DNA of 64,000 nucleotides from a bacterium (GTDB taxonomy: Bacteria > Cyanobacteriota > Vampirovibrionia > Gastranaerophilales > Gastranaerophilaceae), in assembly GCA_017480425.1 (NCBI GenBank), contig JAFVAR010000023.1:1-64000 (forward strand), written 5' to 3'. Both the position numbers and the translations under genes were made by a program. Of this stretch, positions 36,924 to 44,231 are shown piece after piece. Within the stretch, counting starts at the first letter, position 1. Every line of letters begins with the position of its first letter. The notes beneath the pieces are model-generated. The model ran no database searches. It had not been told where the DNA came from and saw only the letters and a program-made list of their open reading frames with translations.

Positions 36924-37394
36924 ATGGAATTTAGTGATATATATAACACCGGATACGAAGTAATTTTTGTTGCATTTTCAGCAATTTTAGTTACTCAAAT
37001 TATAAAATGTTTATTGCATTTAATAGTTAAAAGAAAAATAGATTTGAGGCTTTTTACAACAACGGGCGGAATGCCCAGCTCTCACTCGGCAGGTGTTGTC
37101 GGTTTATCAACAGCAGTTGGTTTAATAAACGGATTCAGTTCTGTAGAATTTGCAATCGCTCTCGGATACGCATTTATTGTAATGTATGATGCAGCGGGTG
37201 TAAGGCGTGCTGCTGGAAAACAGGCAGCATGCTTAAACAGAATTATAATGGATGTTTATAAACAAGATCTTGCTGAGGCAGGCGGCAAATTAAAAGAGCT
37301 TCTGGGACATACTCCTATGCAGGTTTTTGTGGGAGCGATATTCGGAGTTTTCTACGCTTGCTACATTCATCAACTTTTAGGCGGTATAAACTAG
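36924..37394 (+). CDS. Divergent PAP2 family membrane protein
   Basis: 156 residues with four or so membrane helices. It has the motifs of the divergent PAP2 (DUF212) group, found in cyanobacteria, plants and some Firmicutes: TTGGMPSSHSAGV, YDAAGVRRAAGKQA and LKELLGHTPMQV. The SHSA motif resembles the acid phosphatase core, so a lipid-phosphate phosphatase role is likely but unproven. AGGAG precedes the ATG. Its position after ispA suggests work on polyprenyl phosphates. Confidence 0.9.
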   Translation: MEFSDIYNTGYEVIFVAFSAILVTQIIKCLLHLIVKRKIDLRLFTTTGGMPSSHSAGVVGLSTAVGLINGFSSVEFAIALGYAFIVMYDAAGVRRAAGKQAACLNRIIMDVYKQDLAEAGGKLKELLGHTPMQVFVGAIFGVFYACYIHQLLGGIN

Positions 37395-37446
37395 TATAAT
37401 ATTAAGTTTTGTAAAATTGCATAGTTCGGTTTATACATCAGAACAC

Positions 37447-37475
37447 TTGAAATATAGATTTGTTTGTTATAGAAT
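37447..37475 (+). promoter_or_regulatory. Promoter of the rpsE cluster
   Basis: TTGAAA (37447-37452) and TAGAAT (37470-37475) with 17 bp between, the same hexamers and spacing as the clpC promoter. The transcript would include the hairpins at 37497-37607 ahead of rpsE. Confidence 0.5.
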
Positions 37476-37496
37476 ACAAATTGTCAGAAAAAACCC

Positions 37497-37607
37497 ACAA
37501 TTGAATATTATCAAGTACCGAAGATTCGGCACTTTTGTATTGTATTAAATATTCAATTGTTTAGATAATAAATGCCGAAGTTTATTGTAGGTCGGGTAAT
37601 GCCCGAC
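37497..37607 (+). promoter_or_regulatory. Structured leader of rpsE
   Basis: A perfect 13-bp inverted repeat (37497-37509 with 37548-37560) encloses a nested hairpin, AGTACCGAA / TTCGGCACT (37514-37533). A third hairpin, GTCGGG / CCCGAC (37591-37607), lies just before the rpsE ribosome site. None has a proper T-run. It could be a ribosomal-protein autoregulatory leader or an inserted palindromic element. No gene lies in 37395-37627. Confidence 0.5.
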
Positions 37608-37627
37608 AGAAATTAGAAAGGTATAAC

Positions 37628-38278
37628 ATGTCAGAAGAAAAATTAAACGAAGAAATGGTGGAAGAAACTGTCGTTGAAGAAACAACAGAAGCAGCTGATG
37701 AAGTTAGTGAAGATATAACTGAAGAAGTTGTTACAAAACTTCCGGCAAAAAAATCACGTGGAAGAAAGAAAAATGTAGAAACTCAAGAAGCAAAACCTGA
37801 ATCTGAATGGAAAGAACAGGTTGTACAAATCAGCCGTGTTACAAAGGTTGTAAAAGGCGGTAAAAAGTTAAGTTTCAGAGCAGTTGTTATTGTTGGTAAT
37901 AAAAAGGGACAAGTCGGTGTAGGTTGTGCAAAAGCTGCAGAAGTAATCATCGCTATCCAAAAAGCTATTGCTGACGGAAGAAAGAACTTGATCACGGTTC
38001 CTATATTTAAAACAACAATTCCTCACCCTATTATCGGCCGTTCAGGTGCAGGTAAGGTTATGTTAAGACCTGCTTCTCAAGGTACAGGTATTATTGCAGG
38101 CGGAGCTGTTCGTCCGGTTTTGGAACTTGCAGGTATTGAAAATATCTTAACAAAATCTCAAGGTTCTAAATCACCTCTTAATGCTGCTTATGCAACAATT
38201 GATGCTCTTAAGTCTTTAAGAATGTTCTCTGATGTTGCTAAAAAACGTGGCTTAACAATGGCTGAACTTTTAAACTAA
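37628..38278 (+). CDS. rpsE: 30S ribosomal protein S5 with N-terminal extension
   Basis: 216 residues against about 166 in most bacteria. Residues 62-216 are ordinary uS5 ([27 protein letters not shown] to GLTMAELLN). The first 60 residues add a very acidic stretch ([18 protein letters not shown]) followed by a basic patch (KKSRGRKK). S5 guards decoding accuracy and helps assembly. Upstream there is no rplR, rplF or rpsH as in the normal spc operon; the cluster starts here. GAAAGG precedes the ATG. Confidence 0.97.
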   Translation: MSEEKLNEEMVEETVVEETTEAADEVSEDITEEVVTKLPAKKSRGRKKNVETQEAKPESEWKEQVVQISRVTKVVKGGKKLSFRAVVIVGNKKGQVGVGCAKAAEVIIAIQKAIADGRKNLITVPIFKTTIPHPIIGRSGAGKVMLRPASQGTGIIAGGAVRPVLELAGIENILTKSQGSKSPLNAAYATIDALKSLRMFSDVAKKRGLTMAELLN

Positions 38279-38293
38279 TTGAATTTATAAATA

Positions 38294-38365
38294 CGTGAAT
38301 CGAGACTCGTGAGTCGTGATTCGCAGATATAAAATCGGTTCACGTTTCAAAGTTCACGATTCACG
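38294..38365. repeat. Palindromic repeat, copy A (before rpmD)
   Basis: 72 bp bounded by CGTGAATCG and its complement CGATTCACG, with an inner GACTCGTGAGTC and further GTGAATC/GATTCAC words that allow alternative hairpins. A near-identical unit lies at 38590-38659. It sits between the rpsE stop and the rpmD ribosome site. Confidence 0.85.
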
Positions 38366-38384
38366 AAGTAAAGAGGAAAATAAA

Positions 38385-38579
38385 ATGGCAAAAACAAAAA
38401 CATCTAAAATACAAATTAAGCTTGTTAAGAGTTTAATCGGATGCTCCGAAGCACAACGCAAAGTTGCTAAAGCTTTGGGCTTTACTAAAAAAGACCAGAC
38501 TGTTGAACATGACAACAGCCCTGTAATTATGGGTATGGTTAACAAAATTTCACATTTATTAGAAGTTAGTGAAGGTTAG
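38385..38579 (+). CDS. rpmD: 50S ribosomal protein L30
   Basis: 64 residues from the ATG at 38385, preceded by AGAGG; a longer frame starting at 38316 would read through the palindromic repeat and is rejected. Sequence IQIKLVKSLIGCSEAQRKVAKALGF and the C-terminal MGMVNKISHLLEV fit uL30, which binds 23S rRNA. It lies in the conserved order rpsE-rpmD-rplO-secY, though gaps of 100 bp or more replace the usual few bases. Confidence 0.94.
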   Translation: MAKTKTSKIQIKLVKSLIGCSEAQRKVAKALGFTKKDQTVEHDNSPVIMGMVNKISHLLEVSEG

Positions 38580-38589
38580 TTAATATTTC

Positions 38590-38659
38590 CGTGAATCGGG
38601 ACTCGTGAGTCGTGATTCGCATAAAAACTCAATTCACGGATTACAGTTCACGATTCACG
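38590..38659. repeat. Palindromic repeat, copy B (before rplO)
   Basis: 70 bp with the same ends and inner words as copy A (38294-38365), differing mainly in the middle. It occupies the same position relative to the following ribosome site. Confidence 0.85.
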
Positions 38660-38681
38660 AATAAAGAAAAGGAAAATAAAA

Positions 38682-39131
38682 ATGAAAAAAATTGAAATAT
38701 CAGATTTAAAACCTGCTGAAGGTGCAACAAAGAAAACAGTTAGAGTTGGCAGAGGCCGTTCTTCCGGATGCGGTAAGACTTCAAGCCGAGGCAACAACGG
38801 TGAAGGTCAAAGATCAGGCAGAACTTCAAAAAGAGGTTTTGAAGGCGGACAGATGCCTGCTTACAGGAGACTTCCTAAATTAAAAGGATTCCAAATTATT
38901 AATGCGAGAAATTATGAAGCATTTAATGTCGGCAGATTGGAATCATTGGGACTTAAGGAAATTTCATTGGAAACATTGAAAGAGATTAAAAAAGTTCATT
39001 CTTCTTGCGATGGTATAAGAATCTTAGGTAACGGCGAAATCAAGAAAGCTTTAACAATAAAAGCAGCTTATGTTACTCCATCTGCTAAAGAAAAAATCGA
39101 AGCAGCAGGCGGAAAAATTGAATTAGTATAA
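38682..39131 (+). CDS. rplO: 50S ribosomal protein L15
   Basis: 149 residues, normal length. Typical uL15 features are the Gly/Arg/Lys-rich N-terminus (RVGRGRSSGCGKTSSRG, RSGRTSKRGFEGGQMPAYRRLPK) that penetrates 23S rRNA, and the C-terminal beta domain ending KIEAAGGKIELV. AAAGGAAAATAAAA before the ATG resembles the ribosome sites of its neighbours. Third gene of the S5-L30-L15-SecY cluster. Confidence 0.97.
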   Translation: MKKIEISDLKPAEGATKKTVRVGRGRSSGCGKTSSRGNNGEGQRSGRTSKRGFEGGQMPAYRRLPKLKGFQIINARNYEAFNVGRLESLGLKEISLETLKEIKKVHSSCDGIRILGNGEIKKALTIKAAYVTPSAKEKIEAAGGKIELV

Positions 39132-39149
39132 AATTGTTGCTTTTATAGC

Positions 39150-39238
39150 AACACTCCTCGCCCCTTGAGGGAGAGGGAAGAATTTCAAGTTAAGAGCCTT
39201 AATGGGCTCTGAACTTAGAAATTCGGGTGAGGAGTATT
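39150..39238. repeat. Long palindromic element before secY
   Basis: ACTCCTCGCCCC at the left pairs with CGGGTGAGGAGT at the right, and AATTTCAAGTTAAGAGCC pairs with GGGCTCTGAACTTAGAAATT inside, around a TTAA loop. This would fold into one extended hairpin of about 85 bases. Right-arm words recur at 3785-3890. Confidence 0.75.
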
Positions 39239-39274
39239 TATGATAATTATTCCCTTAGTAAGGAAAATAAAAAT

Positions 39275-40609
39275 ATGACAGGAATGAGAATGCCTACTAC
39301 GGCAGATTTGATGTCAATGTGGAACGCATCCGGACTAAAAGAAAAATTAATTTTTACTTTTGGTATGTTGATTTTGTTCCGTTTCGGTATTCATTTACCG
39401 GTGTATGGTATAAATAACGAAATATTTGCAAGAATAGCTTCCGGTAATAATATCATCGGGTTCTTGGATTTATTTTCAGGCGGTGCTTTGGGTAAAGTTT
39501 CTATTTTTGCGTTAGGCATCGGACCATACATTACGTCATCAATTATTATTCAATTAATGGCTGTAATTATTCCGGCTTTGGAAAAATTACAGAAAGAAGA
39601 CGGCGAAGCCGGCAGACGTAAATTATCTCAATATACAAGATTATTTACTGTTGTTCTGGCACTCTTTCAAGCCATTATTTTTATGGGGTATATGGCACAC
39701 CTACCGGGAGCTATTAACCCAGGTGTAAACCATACAATGTTTTACATCTCTTCAATTGTTTCTCTTACTGCAGGTTCTGTACTAGTTATGTGGTTATCGG
39801 AACTAATAACAGAGAAAGGTATAGGAAACGGCGGTTCGTTAATAATCTTTGTTGGTATCATATCAGGAATACCTCTTTATTCATCAAGAACTGCACAAAT
39901 GGTTTCAAATGACTCTGCTCTTATGTGGGGTTTGGTTATGTTACTTGTAATATTTTTCGTAACAATGATTTTCATTGTTATTATGCAAGAAGCAGTAAGA
40001 AAAGTTATAATAGTTAATCCAAAACGACAGGTAGGTAACAAAGTATACGGCGGAGTTAATACGTTTATTCCGTTTAAGTTAAATCCGGGCGGAGTTATGC
40101 CGATTATCTTTGCTATTGCAATACTTTTGTTCCCATCTACTGTATTAAGTCTTGTAGGACAAGCTAATTTGCCTGCAGGACATATTCAAGATATTGTTTT
40201 AATTTTGAACAAGATATTTAATCCAAGCGGAATTACTTACTATGTAATTTATTTCTTAATGATTGTTGCACTGACTTTCTTCTATGCTTCAATTATGCCT
40301 AATATGCAGCCAAAAGAAATTGCGGAAAATCTTAAGAAATACGGTTCATCAATTCCCGGTGTAAAACCAGGAAGACCTACTGCGGAAGCTCTTGATAAGA
40401 TTTTAACAAAAACTACATTCATCGGAGCTTTGTCACTTGGTTTGATAGCACTTGTTCCTGCATTTGCAAGTTACGCAACCAGAATAACAACCTTCCAAGG
40501 TATCGGAGCTACATCACTTATCATCATGGTTGGTGTTGCGCTTGATTTAATTAATCAAGTAAGAACGCACTTGCTTGCAAGAAACTATGAAACATTCTTG
40601 AAAGAATAA
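39275..40609 (+). CDS. secY: Preprotein translocase subunit SecY
   Basis: 444 residues from ATG 39275, ten bases after AGGA; the longer frame from 39227 would start inside the palindromic element. Ten membrane helices are visible, from KEKLIFTFGMLILFRFGIHLPVYG to the end. The plug and lateral-gate regions carry GGALGKVSIFALGIGPYITSSII, and ENLKKYGSSIPGVKPGRPT is the large cytoplasmic loop that meets ribosome and SecA. It forms the membrane channel with SecE/G. The usual downstream genes adk, map and infA are absent; a terminator follows. Confidence 0.97.
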   Translation: MTGMRMPTTADLMSMWNASGLKEKLIFTFGMLILFRFGIHLPVYGINNEIFARIASGNNIIGFLDLFSGGALGKVSIFALGIGPYITSSIIIQLMAVIIPALEKLQKEDGEAGRRKLSQYTRLFTVVLALFQAIIFMGYMAHLPGAINPGVNHTMFYISSIVSLTAGSVLVMWLSELITEKGIGNGGSLIIFVGIISGIPLYSSRTAQMVSNDSALMWGLVMLLVIFFVTMIFIVIMQEAVRKVIIVNPKRQVGNKVYGGVNTFIPFKLNPGGVMPIIFAIAILLFPSTVLSLVGQANLPAGHIQDIVLILNKIFNPSGITYYVIYFLMIVALTFFYASIMPNMQPKEIAENLKKYGSSIPGVKPGRPTAEALDKILTKTTFIGALSLGLIALVPAFASYATRITTFQGIGATSLIIMVGVALDLINQVRTHLLARNYETFLKE

Positions 40610-40625
40610 TTAAATAATTCAATAA

Positions 40626-40664
40626 AAAAGCAGTAAGGAAGAAATTTTTCCTTACTGCTTTTTC
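40626..40664. terminator. Terminator after secY
   Basis: AAAAGCAGTAAGGAA pairs with TTCCTTACTGCTTTT around a short A/T loop, followed by a T-rich run. Confidence 0.93.
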
Positions 40665-40669
40665 TTCTT

Positions 40670-40813
40670 CTATAGACCTCTTTCAGGGAAAGCTGAATTT
40701 GATTTTACTATCTCATAGTATTCATTTTTATCAATATTTACACCCATATTCTTTATATCGACTGTAAATTTTTTCTTTTTTTTCTTTTGGGGTTTATTAT
40801 TATTTTCCGACAA
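40670..40813 (-). CDS. Small basic ORF overlapping the end of panD
   Basis: A 47-residue frame beginning with TTG at 40813, 14 bases inside panD in another frame, and ending TAG at 40670. GGTGAGGA lies eight bases before the TTG. The product begins Met-SENNN, then a run of lysines ([10 protein letters not shown]), then [20 protein letters not shown] and ends SAFPERGL. The ordered C-terminal half and good ribosome site suggest a real, coupled small protein, but the run of AAA codons and lack of known relatives leave doubt. It ends against the secY terminator, which it could share. Confidence 0.4.
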   Translation of the reverse strand: MSENNNKPQKKKKKKFTVDIKNMGVNIDKNEYYEIVKSNSAFPERGL

Positions 40814-41153
40814 TTATGTTATCCTCACCGACTTGAACTACTGTTGGTTTATGCGTTTCTATTTCTTTTTCATTCAAAAGAGCATATGTCACTATAATTA
40901 TCTTGTCGCCTTTTTGGGCTTTTCTTGCGGCAGCACCGTTCAAGCAAAAGCACTTTGAGCCTCTTTCACCTTTAAGCGCATATGTTTGAAATCTTTCCCC
41001 GTTATTTATATTTAATATTTCAACTTTTTCCCATTCCCTTATTTTTGCAAGTTCAAGGAATTCTTCATCTATAGTAATCGAGCCTACATAGTTCAGATTT
41101 GCATCTGTCACTGTGGCTCTGTGTATTTTTGAGTTCATAAATTCTCTAAGCAT
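40800..41153 (-). CDS. panD: Aspartate 1-decarboxylase
   Basis: 117 residues from the ATG ending at 41153, just after AGAGGTGG; a GTG two codons earlier is less well placed. The self-cleavage site is YVGSITID, Gly-Ser in the normal position near residue 24, which makes the pyruvoyl group. [15 protein letters not shown] and [21 protein letters not shown] match the family. It makes beta-alanine for pantothenate and CoA. No panB or panC is nearby. Confidence 0.95.
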   Translation of the reverse strand: MLREFMNSKIHRATVTDANLNYVGSITIDEEFLELAKIREWEKVEILNINNGERFQTYALKGERGSKCFCLNGAAARKAQKGDKIIIVTYALLNEKEIETHKPTVVQVGEDNIIVGK

Positions 41154-41200
41154 ATCCACCTCTTAAGTCTATGATATCATAAATAAAAAAGAAACTTGCC

Positions 41201-41851
41201 TTATTTTTTTACAAATTCACATCCGCAATAATTTTGTCGATATAGCCCCAATTCTTTTGATAGTTTATTGGTTTTTAAAAATCCATCCTTTTTCTTAAAA
41301 TCCAGGGGTAAATATTCCAGGGGTAAATTAGAAGGGGGTAAATTAGAAGGGGGTAAATCCAATGGAGACAATCCTATTGACGGTTCTTCTGATTGCAATT
41401 CTTTTTTGCTTTCGGTTTTGTTTAATATGCTTTCTGCCGCTTGTTTTCCAATTGCAGATATTTTGTCATAATTTTTATGCGGACTTATAACCAGTGATGT
41501 CGTAAATTTATTAATGCCCAATTCTTTTGCTTTTTTAGCAGTTTTTATTAAGCGCAATTCTATACACTTGTCACACCTTGCGCCTCTCTCCGGTTCCGTT
41601 TCATACCCTTTAACATAATTTAAGTATTCTTCATGATTATAATCTTCCGCCACCAAATCAACCCAATGATACATACAAACAATTTTTTGAGCCTCAAGAC
41701 GTCGGTTAAATTCTTCGTGAGTATCTATATTGGGGTTATAAAAATATACAACCGGAGAATATCCCATCTCTTTTAAAAGACCGATGGGATATCCAGAACA
41801 AATTCCGCAGCAAGCGTGTATTAATATTCTATTATCAGTGTTTTGCACCAT
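41201..41851 (-). CDS. queH: Epoxyqueuosine reductase QueH with repeat-rich insert
   Basis: 216 residues. Cysteines of the QueH (DUF208) family are present: HACCGICSG at the start, GARCDKCIELR in the middle and YRQNYCGCEF at the end, which bind the Fe-S cluster and iron. It completes queuosine after QueA. Between AIGKQAA (about 142) and FKKKDGF (about 186) there are some 35 extra residues including LPPSNLPPSNLPLEYLPL, encoded by four 15-bp units. It overlaps the VKOR-DsbA gene by 17 bases. Confidence 0.93.
   Translation of the reverse strand: MVQNTDNRILIHACCGICSGYPIGLLKEMGYSPVVYFYNPNIDTHEEFNRRLEAQKIVCMYHWVDLVAEDYNHEEYLNYVKGYETEPERGARCDKCIELRLIKTAKKAKELGINKFTTSLVISPHKNYDKISAIGKQAAESILNKTESKKELQSEEPSIGLSPLDLPPSNLPPSNLPLEYLPLDFKKKDGFLKTNKLSKELGLYRQNYCGCEFVKK
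41302..41361. repeat. Four 15-bp tandem units inside queH
   Basis: Units CCAGGGGTAAATATT, CCAGGGGTAAATTAG, AAGGGGGTAAATTAG and AAGGGGGTAAATCCA follow one another; the unit length keeps the frame, adding five residues per copy. Confidence 0.9.
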
Positions 41852-43019
41852 GTTTAATTAACAAATCCTTCATTTCGTCATAAGTCATTATTCCGATTTT
41901 TTGCTCACCATTTACGTACATTGTAGGAGTACTATCGATACCCATGTTATTAGCATTTTCTATTTCTTTAAATAATTCTGCCTGAGTATCTTCGGAATTA
42001 AAATCAGCCAAGAATTTTTCCGTATCAAAATTCAACTGCTCAGCAAGCTTTAGAATTTCTTTTTCTTTTTTAGGCTGCTTTTCATAAAGAAGGGAACTCA
42101 TTTCCCAATAATTGTTCTGATTTCTGGCAGCTATTGCACCGCGAGCCATAAAACATGCGTTGGGATGCATATTTACATTAATATATCTGTTGCACTCTTT
42201 ATCAAAAGGATAGTTGTGGTGAATTACTTTCACGTTCTTGAATTCTCTTACAGCCTTATGCAGCATTATATTATGCACATAACACAAAGGGCAAACATAG
42301 TCTGAATAAAGTTCTATAACCACATCAGCATCTTTTGGCCCGAGTGTATTACCCTTTACTCTGTATGGATTTTTCTTCATTGTGCCATAATGCTGAAAAT
42401 GTTTTATTCTTTTTATATGCGGAACAAAATTATAAGTTGTACCGGAATATGTCAAAAAAACTGTTGATACCACAACAAGCGTTACAAAAGTCTTTGTATA
42501 TTTTTTAGCACCATCAACAAAATCATTCCAAGTTATTTTGAATGCCAAAACAATATTTTTAAACATTCCGTCTGTTGCGACAAGGGCTATTATTAAGTCT
42601 ATGATGTATGTTATAAGACACAATAAACATATTTTATTAAGTTTAAATGTACTTATTCCTGCAAGAACCATAGAAATCAAAAATGCAAAAGAACCCAGTG
42701 CTGCTATATAATCTTTCGGATTCTTAAATACTTCCAAAAAACCAAAAAACTTAATATTTTTTAGTCTATCAACAAAAGTTAAGAATAAAATTGTTAAATA
42801 TAAAAACAAACCCCAATACGCAAGCGGGATTCCCAAAAATTGCGCAGCTATTGTTCTTGCAACACCATCGCAATCTACAAAACTGTTAATTGAACAAAAA
42901 CTTGAAAGTGCATACTTTTGATAATTTGCAACATAATATATTACTGCAAGTTCAATTGTTAAAGCAATTCCAATCAATGATAATATTTGTATACTTAATT
43001 TTTTCTTATTGATTTGCAT
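41835..43019 (-). CDS. VKOR-DsbA fusion (disulfide bond formation)
   Basis: 394 residues. The N-terminal VKOR domain has five membrane helices, an outer Cys pair (SFC then VDCDG, about 43 and 51) and the quinone-side CLLC motif. A sixth helix links to a periplasmic thioredoxin/DsbA domain with active site CPLC in SDYVCPLCYVHN and the cis-proline in DSTPTMYVNG. The protein should reoxidise itself through quinone and make disulfides in exported proteins, doing the work of DsbA plus DsbB. Such fusions are typical of cyanobacteria. Downstream queH overlaps it, though a functional tie is not obvious. Confidence 0.94.
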   Translation of the reverse strand: MQINKKKLSIQILSLIGIALTIELAVIYYVANYQKYALSSFCSINSFVDCDGVARTIAAQFLGIPLAYWGLFLYLTILFLTFVDRLKNIKFFGFLEVFKNPKDYIAALGSFAFLISMVLAGISTFKLNKICLLCLITYIIDLIIALVATDGMFKNIVLAFKITWNDFVDGAKKYTKTFVTLVVVSTVFLTYSGTTYNFVPHIKRIKHFQHYGTMKKNPYRVKGNTLGPKDADVVIELYSDYVCPLCYVHNIMLHKAVREFKNVKVIHHNYPFDKECNRYINVNMHPNACFMARGAIAARNQNNYWEMSSLLYEKQPKKEKEILKLAEQLNFDTEKFLADFNSEDTQAELFKEIENANNMGIDSTPTMYVNGEQKIGIMTYDEMKDLLIKHGAKH

Positions 43020-43182
43020 ATAAATTCAACTCCCGTCTAATCCACATTACCAATTCTAATATATAATAATCTTTTTTCAATAATAAAAATGTCAAGAAAG
43101 CCTAAGCAATTTGTATTAGCCAACCAAGCGGAGAAAAATAACAGGAGTAAATTCGGATAATTAGATATGGGATATAGCCTCC

Positions 43183-43217
43183 CGACAATGTGAGAAAAGT
43201 CTTTTGGTTCTTTTCTA
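43183..43217 (+). repeat. 35-bp direct repeat, copy 1
   Basis: Begins CCGACAATGT and ends GGTTCTTTTCT; 33 of 35 positions match copy 2 at 43299-43333. Confidence 0.85.
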
Positions 43218-43298
43218 ATTAGTCCGTTTAACTGGTAGTCCAACCAATGAGGTAGACTTGGCATAATAATATAATCCGGTAGTTTCTACAAATGTCTA

Positions 43299-43333
43299 CC
43301 GACAATGTTTGAAAAGTCTTTTGGTTCTTTTCT
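43299..43333 (+). repeat. 35-bp direct repeat, copy 2
   Basis: Begins CCGACAATGT and ends GGTTCTTTTCT; lies 116 bp after copy 1. It is followed by CCAGAAAAGAAC, which can pair back with its own GTTCTTTTCT end. Confidence 0.85.
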
Positions 43334-43349
43334 CCAGAAAAGAACACCC

Positions 43350-43595
43350 CTATTTAACTAATGTGCTAACAAATCTAATAGTATCATCAGCTAATTCTTT
43401 AACAAAATCTCTTGCAATTTTAGAGAGAGGTCTTTCGTCGATTTTGTCAAAAATAGCATAAATAGGGTCGCCGCCGTTATTAAATCTCATTTGTCTGTCT
43501 TGCTTTTTCAAATAGTAGCAGTGAAAATCAGCCGGAATTTCAATAGCTCCTGCGGGTTTTTTGTTTCTTTCTATTGCGTTGTATAATTCTGTCAT
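43350..43595 (-). CDS. Hypothetical small protein
   Basis: 81 residues from the ATG ending at 43595, preceded by GAGAGAGTG; an earlier in-frame ATG lacks a ribosome site. No signal peptide. It reads as a short beta/alpha domain (GAIEIPADFHCYYLKK, GGDPIYAIFDKIDERPL) with an amphipathic C-terminal helix (IARDFVKELADDTIRFVSTL). I do not recognise it. It stands alone before the ispF promoter region. Confidence 0.6.
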   Translation of the reverse strand: MTELYNAIERNKKPAGAIEIPADFHCYYLKKQDRQMRFNNGGDPIYAIFDKIDERPLSKIARDFVKELADDTIRFVSTLVK

Positions 43596-43742
43596 AATTT
43601 TCACTCTCTCTATTAAATATCTCTTACATATATATAAAGTATACAACTTTAAAAAAATTGCCTTTTTTGTTTTATATTATTAAGTTTTGTAAAGATGAAT
43701 TTTTAAATGGTTTAATTTATAATAAATGAAAAGGAGAACAAC

Positions 43743-44231
43743 ATGCCGGATAAAAGCTTTAGAATAGGCATCGGATACGATATCCACCGTTTGGAAGATG
43801 GAAGAAATCTTATTGTAGGCGGAGTTAACATTCCATATGAGAAAGGATTGCTTGGGCATTCAGATGCGGATGTTTTGGTGCATGCGATAATTGATGCTAT
43901 GTTGGGGGCACTTGCATTGCCGGATATAGGAACATTGTTTTCTGATACGGATGAAAGATATAGAAATGCAGACAGTATGAAGCTTTTGAAAAACGTTTCT
44001 GAAATTATAATTTGTCATGGATATCATATAGGAAATTTGGATACAAACATAATAGCTCAGGCTCCAAAAATGATGCCGCATATTCCTCAAATGAAAAAGA
44101 AGCTATCCGAGATATTGGGAATTGGGATTGGAGATATTTCCGTAAAAGCTAAAACAAAAGAAAATTTGGATTCAGTCGGTGAGGGGCGTGCAATAGAGGC
44201 TCAGGCAGTTGTACTGTTGTATAAAGATTAA
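43743..44231 (+). CDS. ispF: 2-C-methyl-D-erythritol 2,4-cyclodiphosphate synthase
   Basis: 162 residues, full length. The metal site is in GIGYDIHRL (Asp and His near 10-12) and the later His of GHSDADVLVHAI; the DIGTLFSDTDERY and VKAKTKENLDSVGEG blocks are also conserved. It makes the cyclic diphosphate of the MEP pathway. AAAAGGAG precedes the ATG. It is a single gene; its stop overlaps the convergent YkgJ-type gene by four bases. Confidence 0.97.
   Translation: MPDKSFRIGIGYDIHRLEDGRNLIVGGVNIPYEKGLLGHSDADVLVHAIIDAMLGALALPDIGTLFSDTDERYRNADSMKLLKNVSEIIICHGYHIGNLDTNIIAQAPKMMPHIPQMKKKLSEILGIGIGDISVKAKTKENLDSVGEGRAIEAQAVVLLYKD

Larger units (their letters stand above)
43020..43349. other. 330-bp gap without a convincing gene, carrying a repeated 35-mer
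   Basis: The only long frame (75 codons, minus strand, 43037-43264) runs across a repeat and has no recognisable product, so I leave it out. The region holds two 35-bp near-copies and a CGGTAG/CTACCG hairpin (about 43276-43300). Confidence 0.6.

Noticed and set aside
37591-37607. GTCGGG/CCCGAC hairpin before rpsE as a terminator
   Set aside because: No T-run follows and it lies directly before the rpsE ribosome site, so it is listed as a leader structure.
38316-38384. Longer rpmD starting upstream
   Set aside because: The extra 23 codons are the palindromic repeat translated; the ATG at 38385 has the ribosome site and gives the normal L30 start.
43037-43264. 75-codon frame on the minus strand
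   Set aside because: It runs across one copy of the 35-bp repeat, has no recognisable domain and no clear ribosome site; the region is better explained as intergenic repeat.
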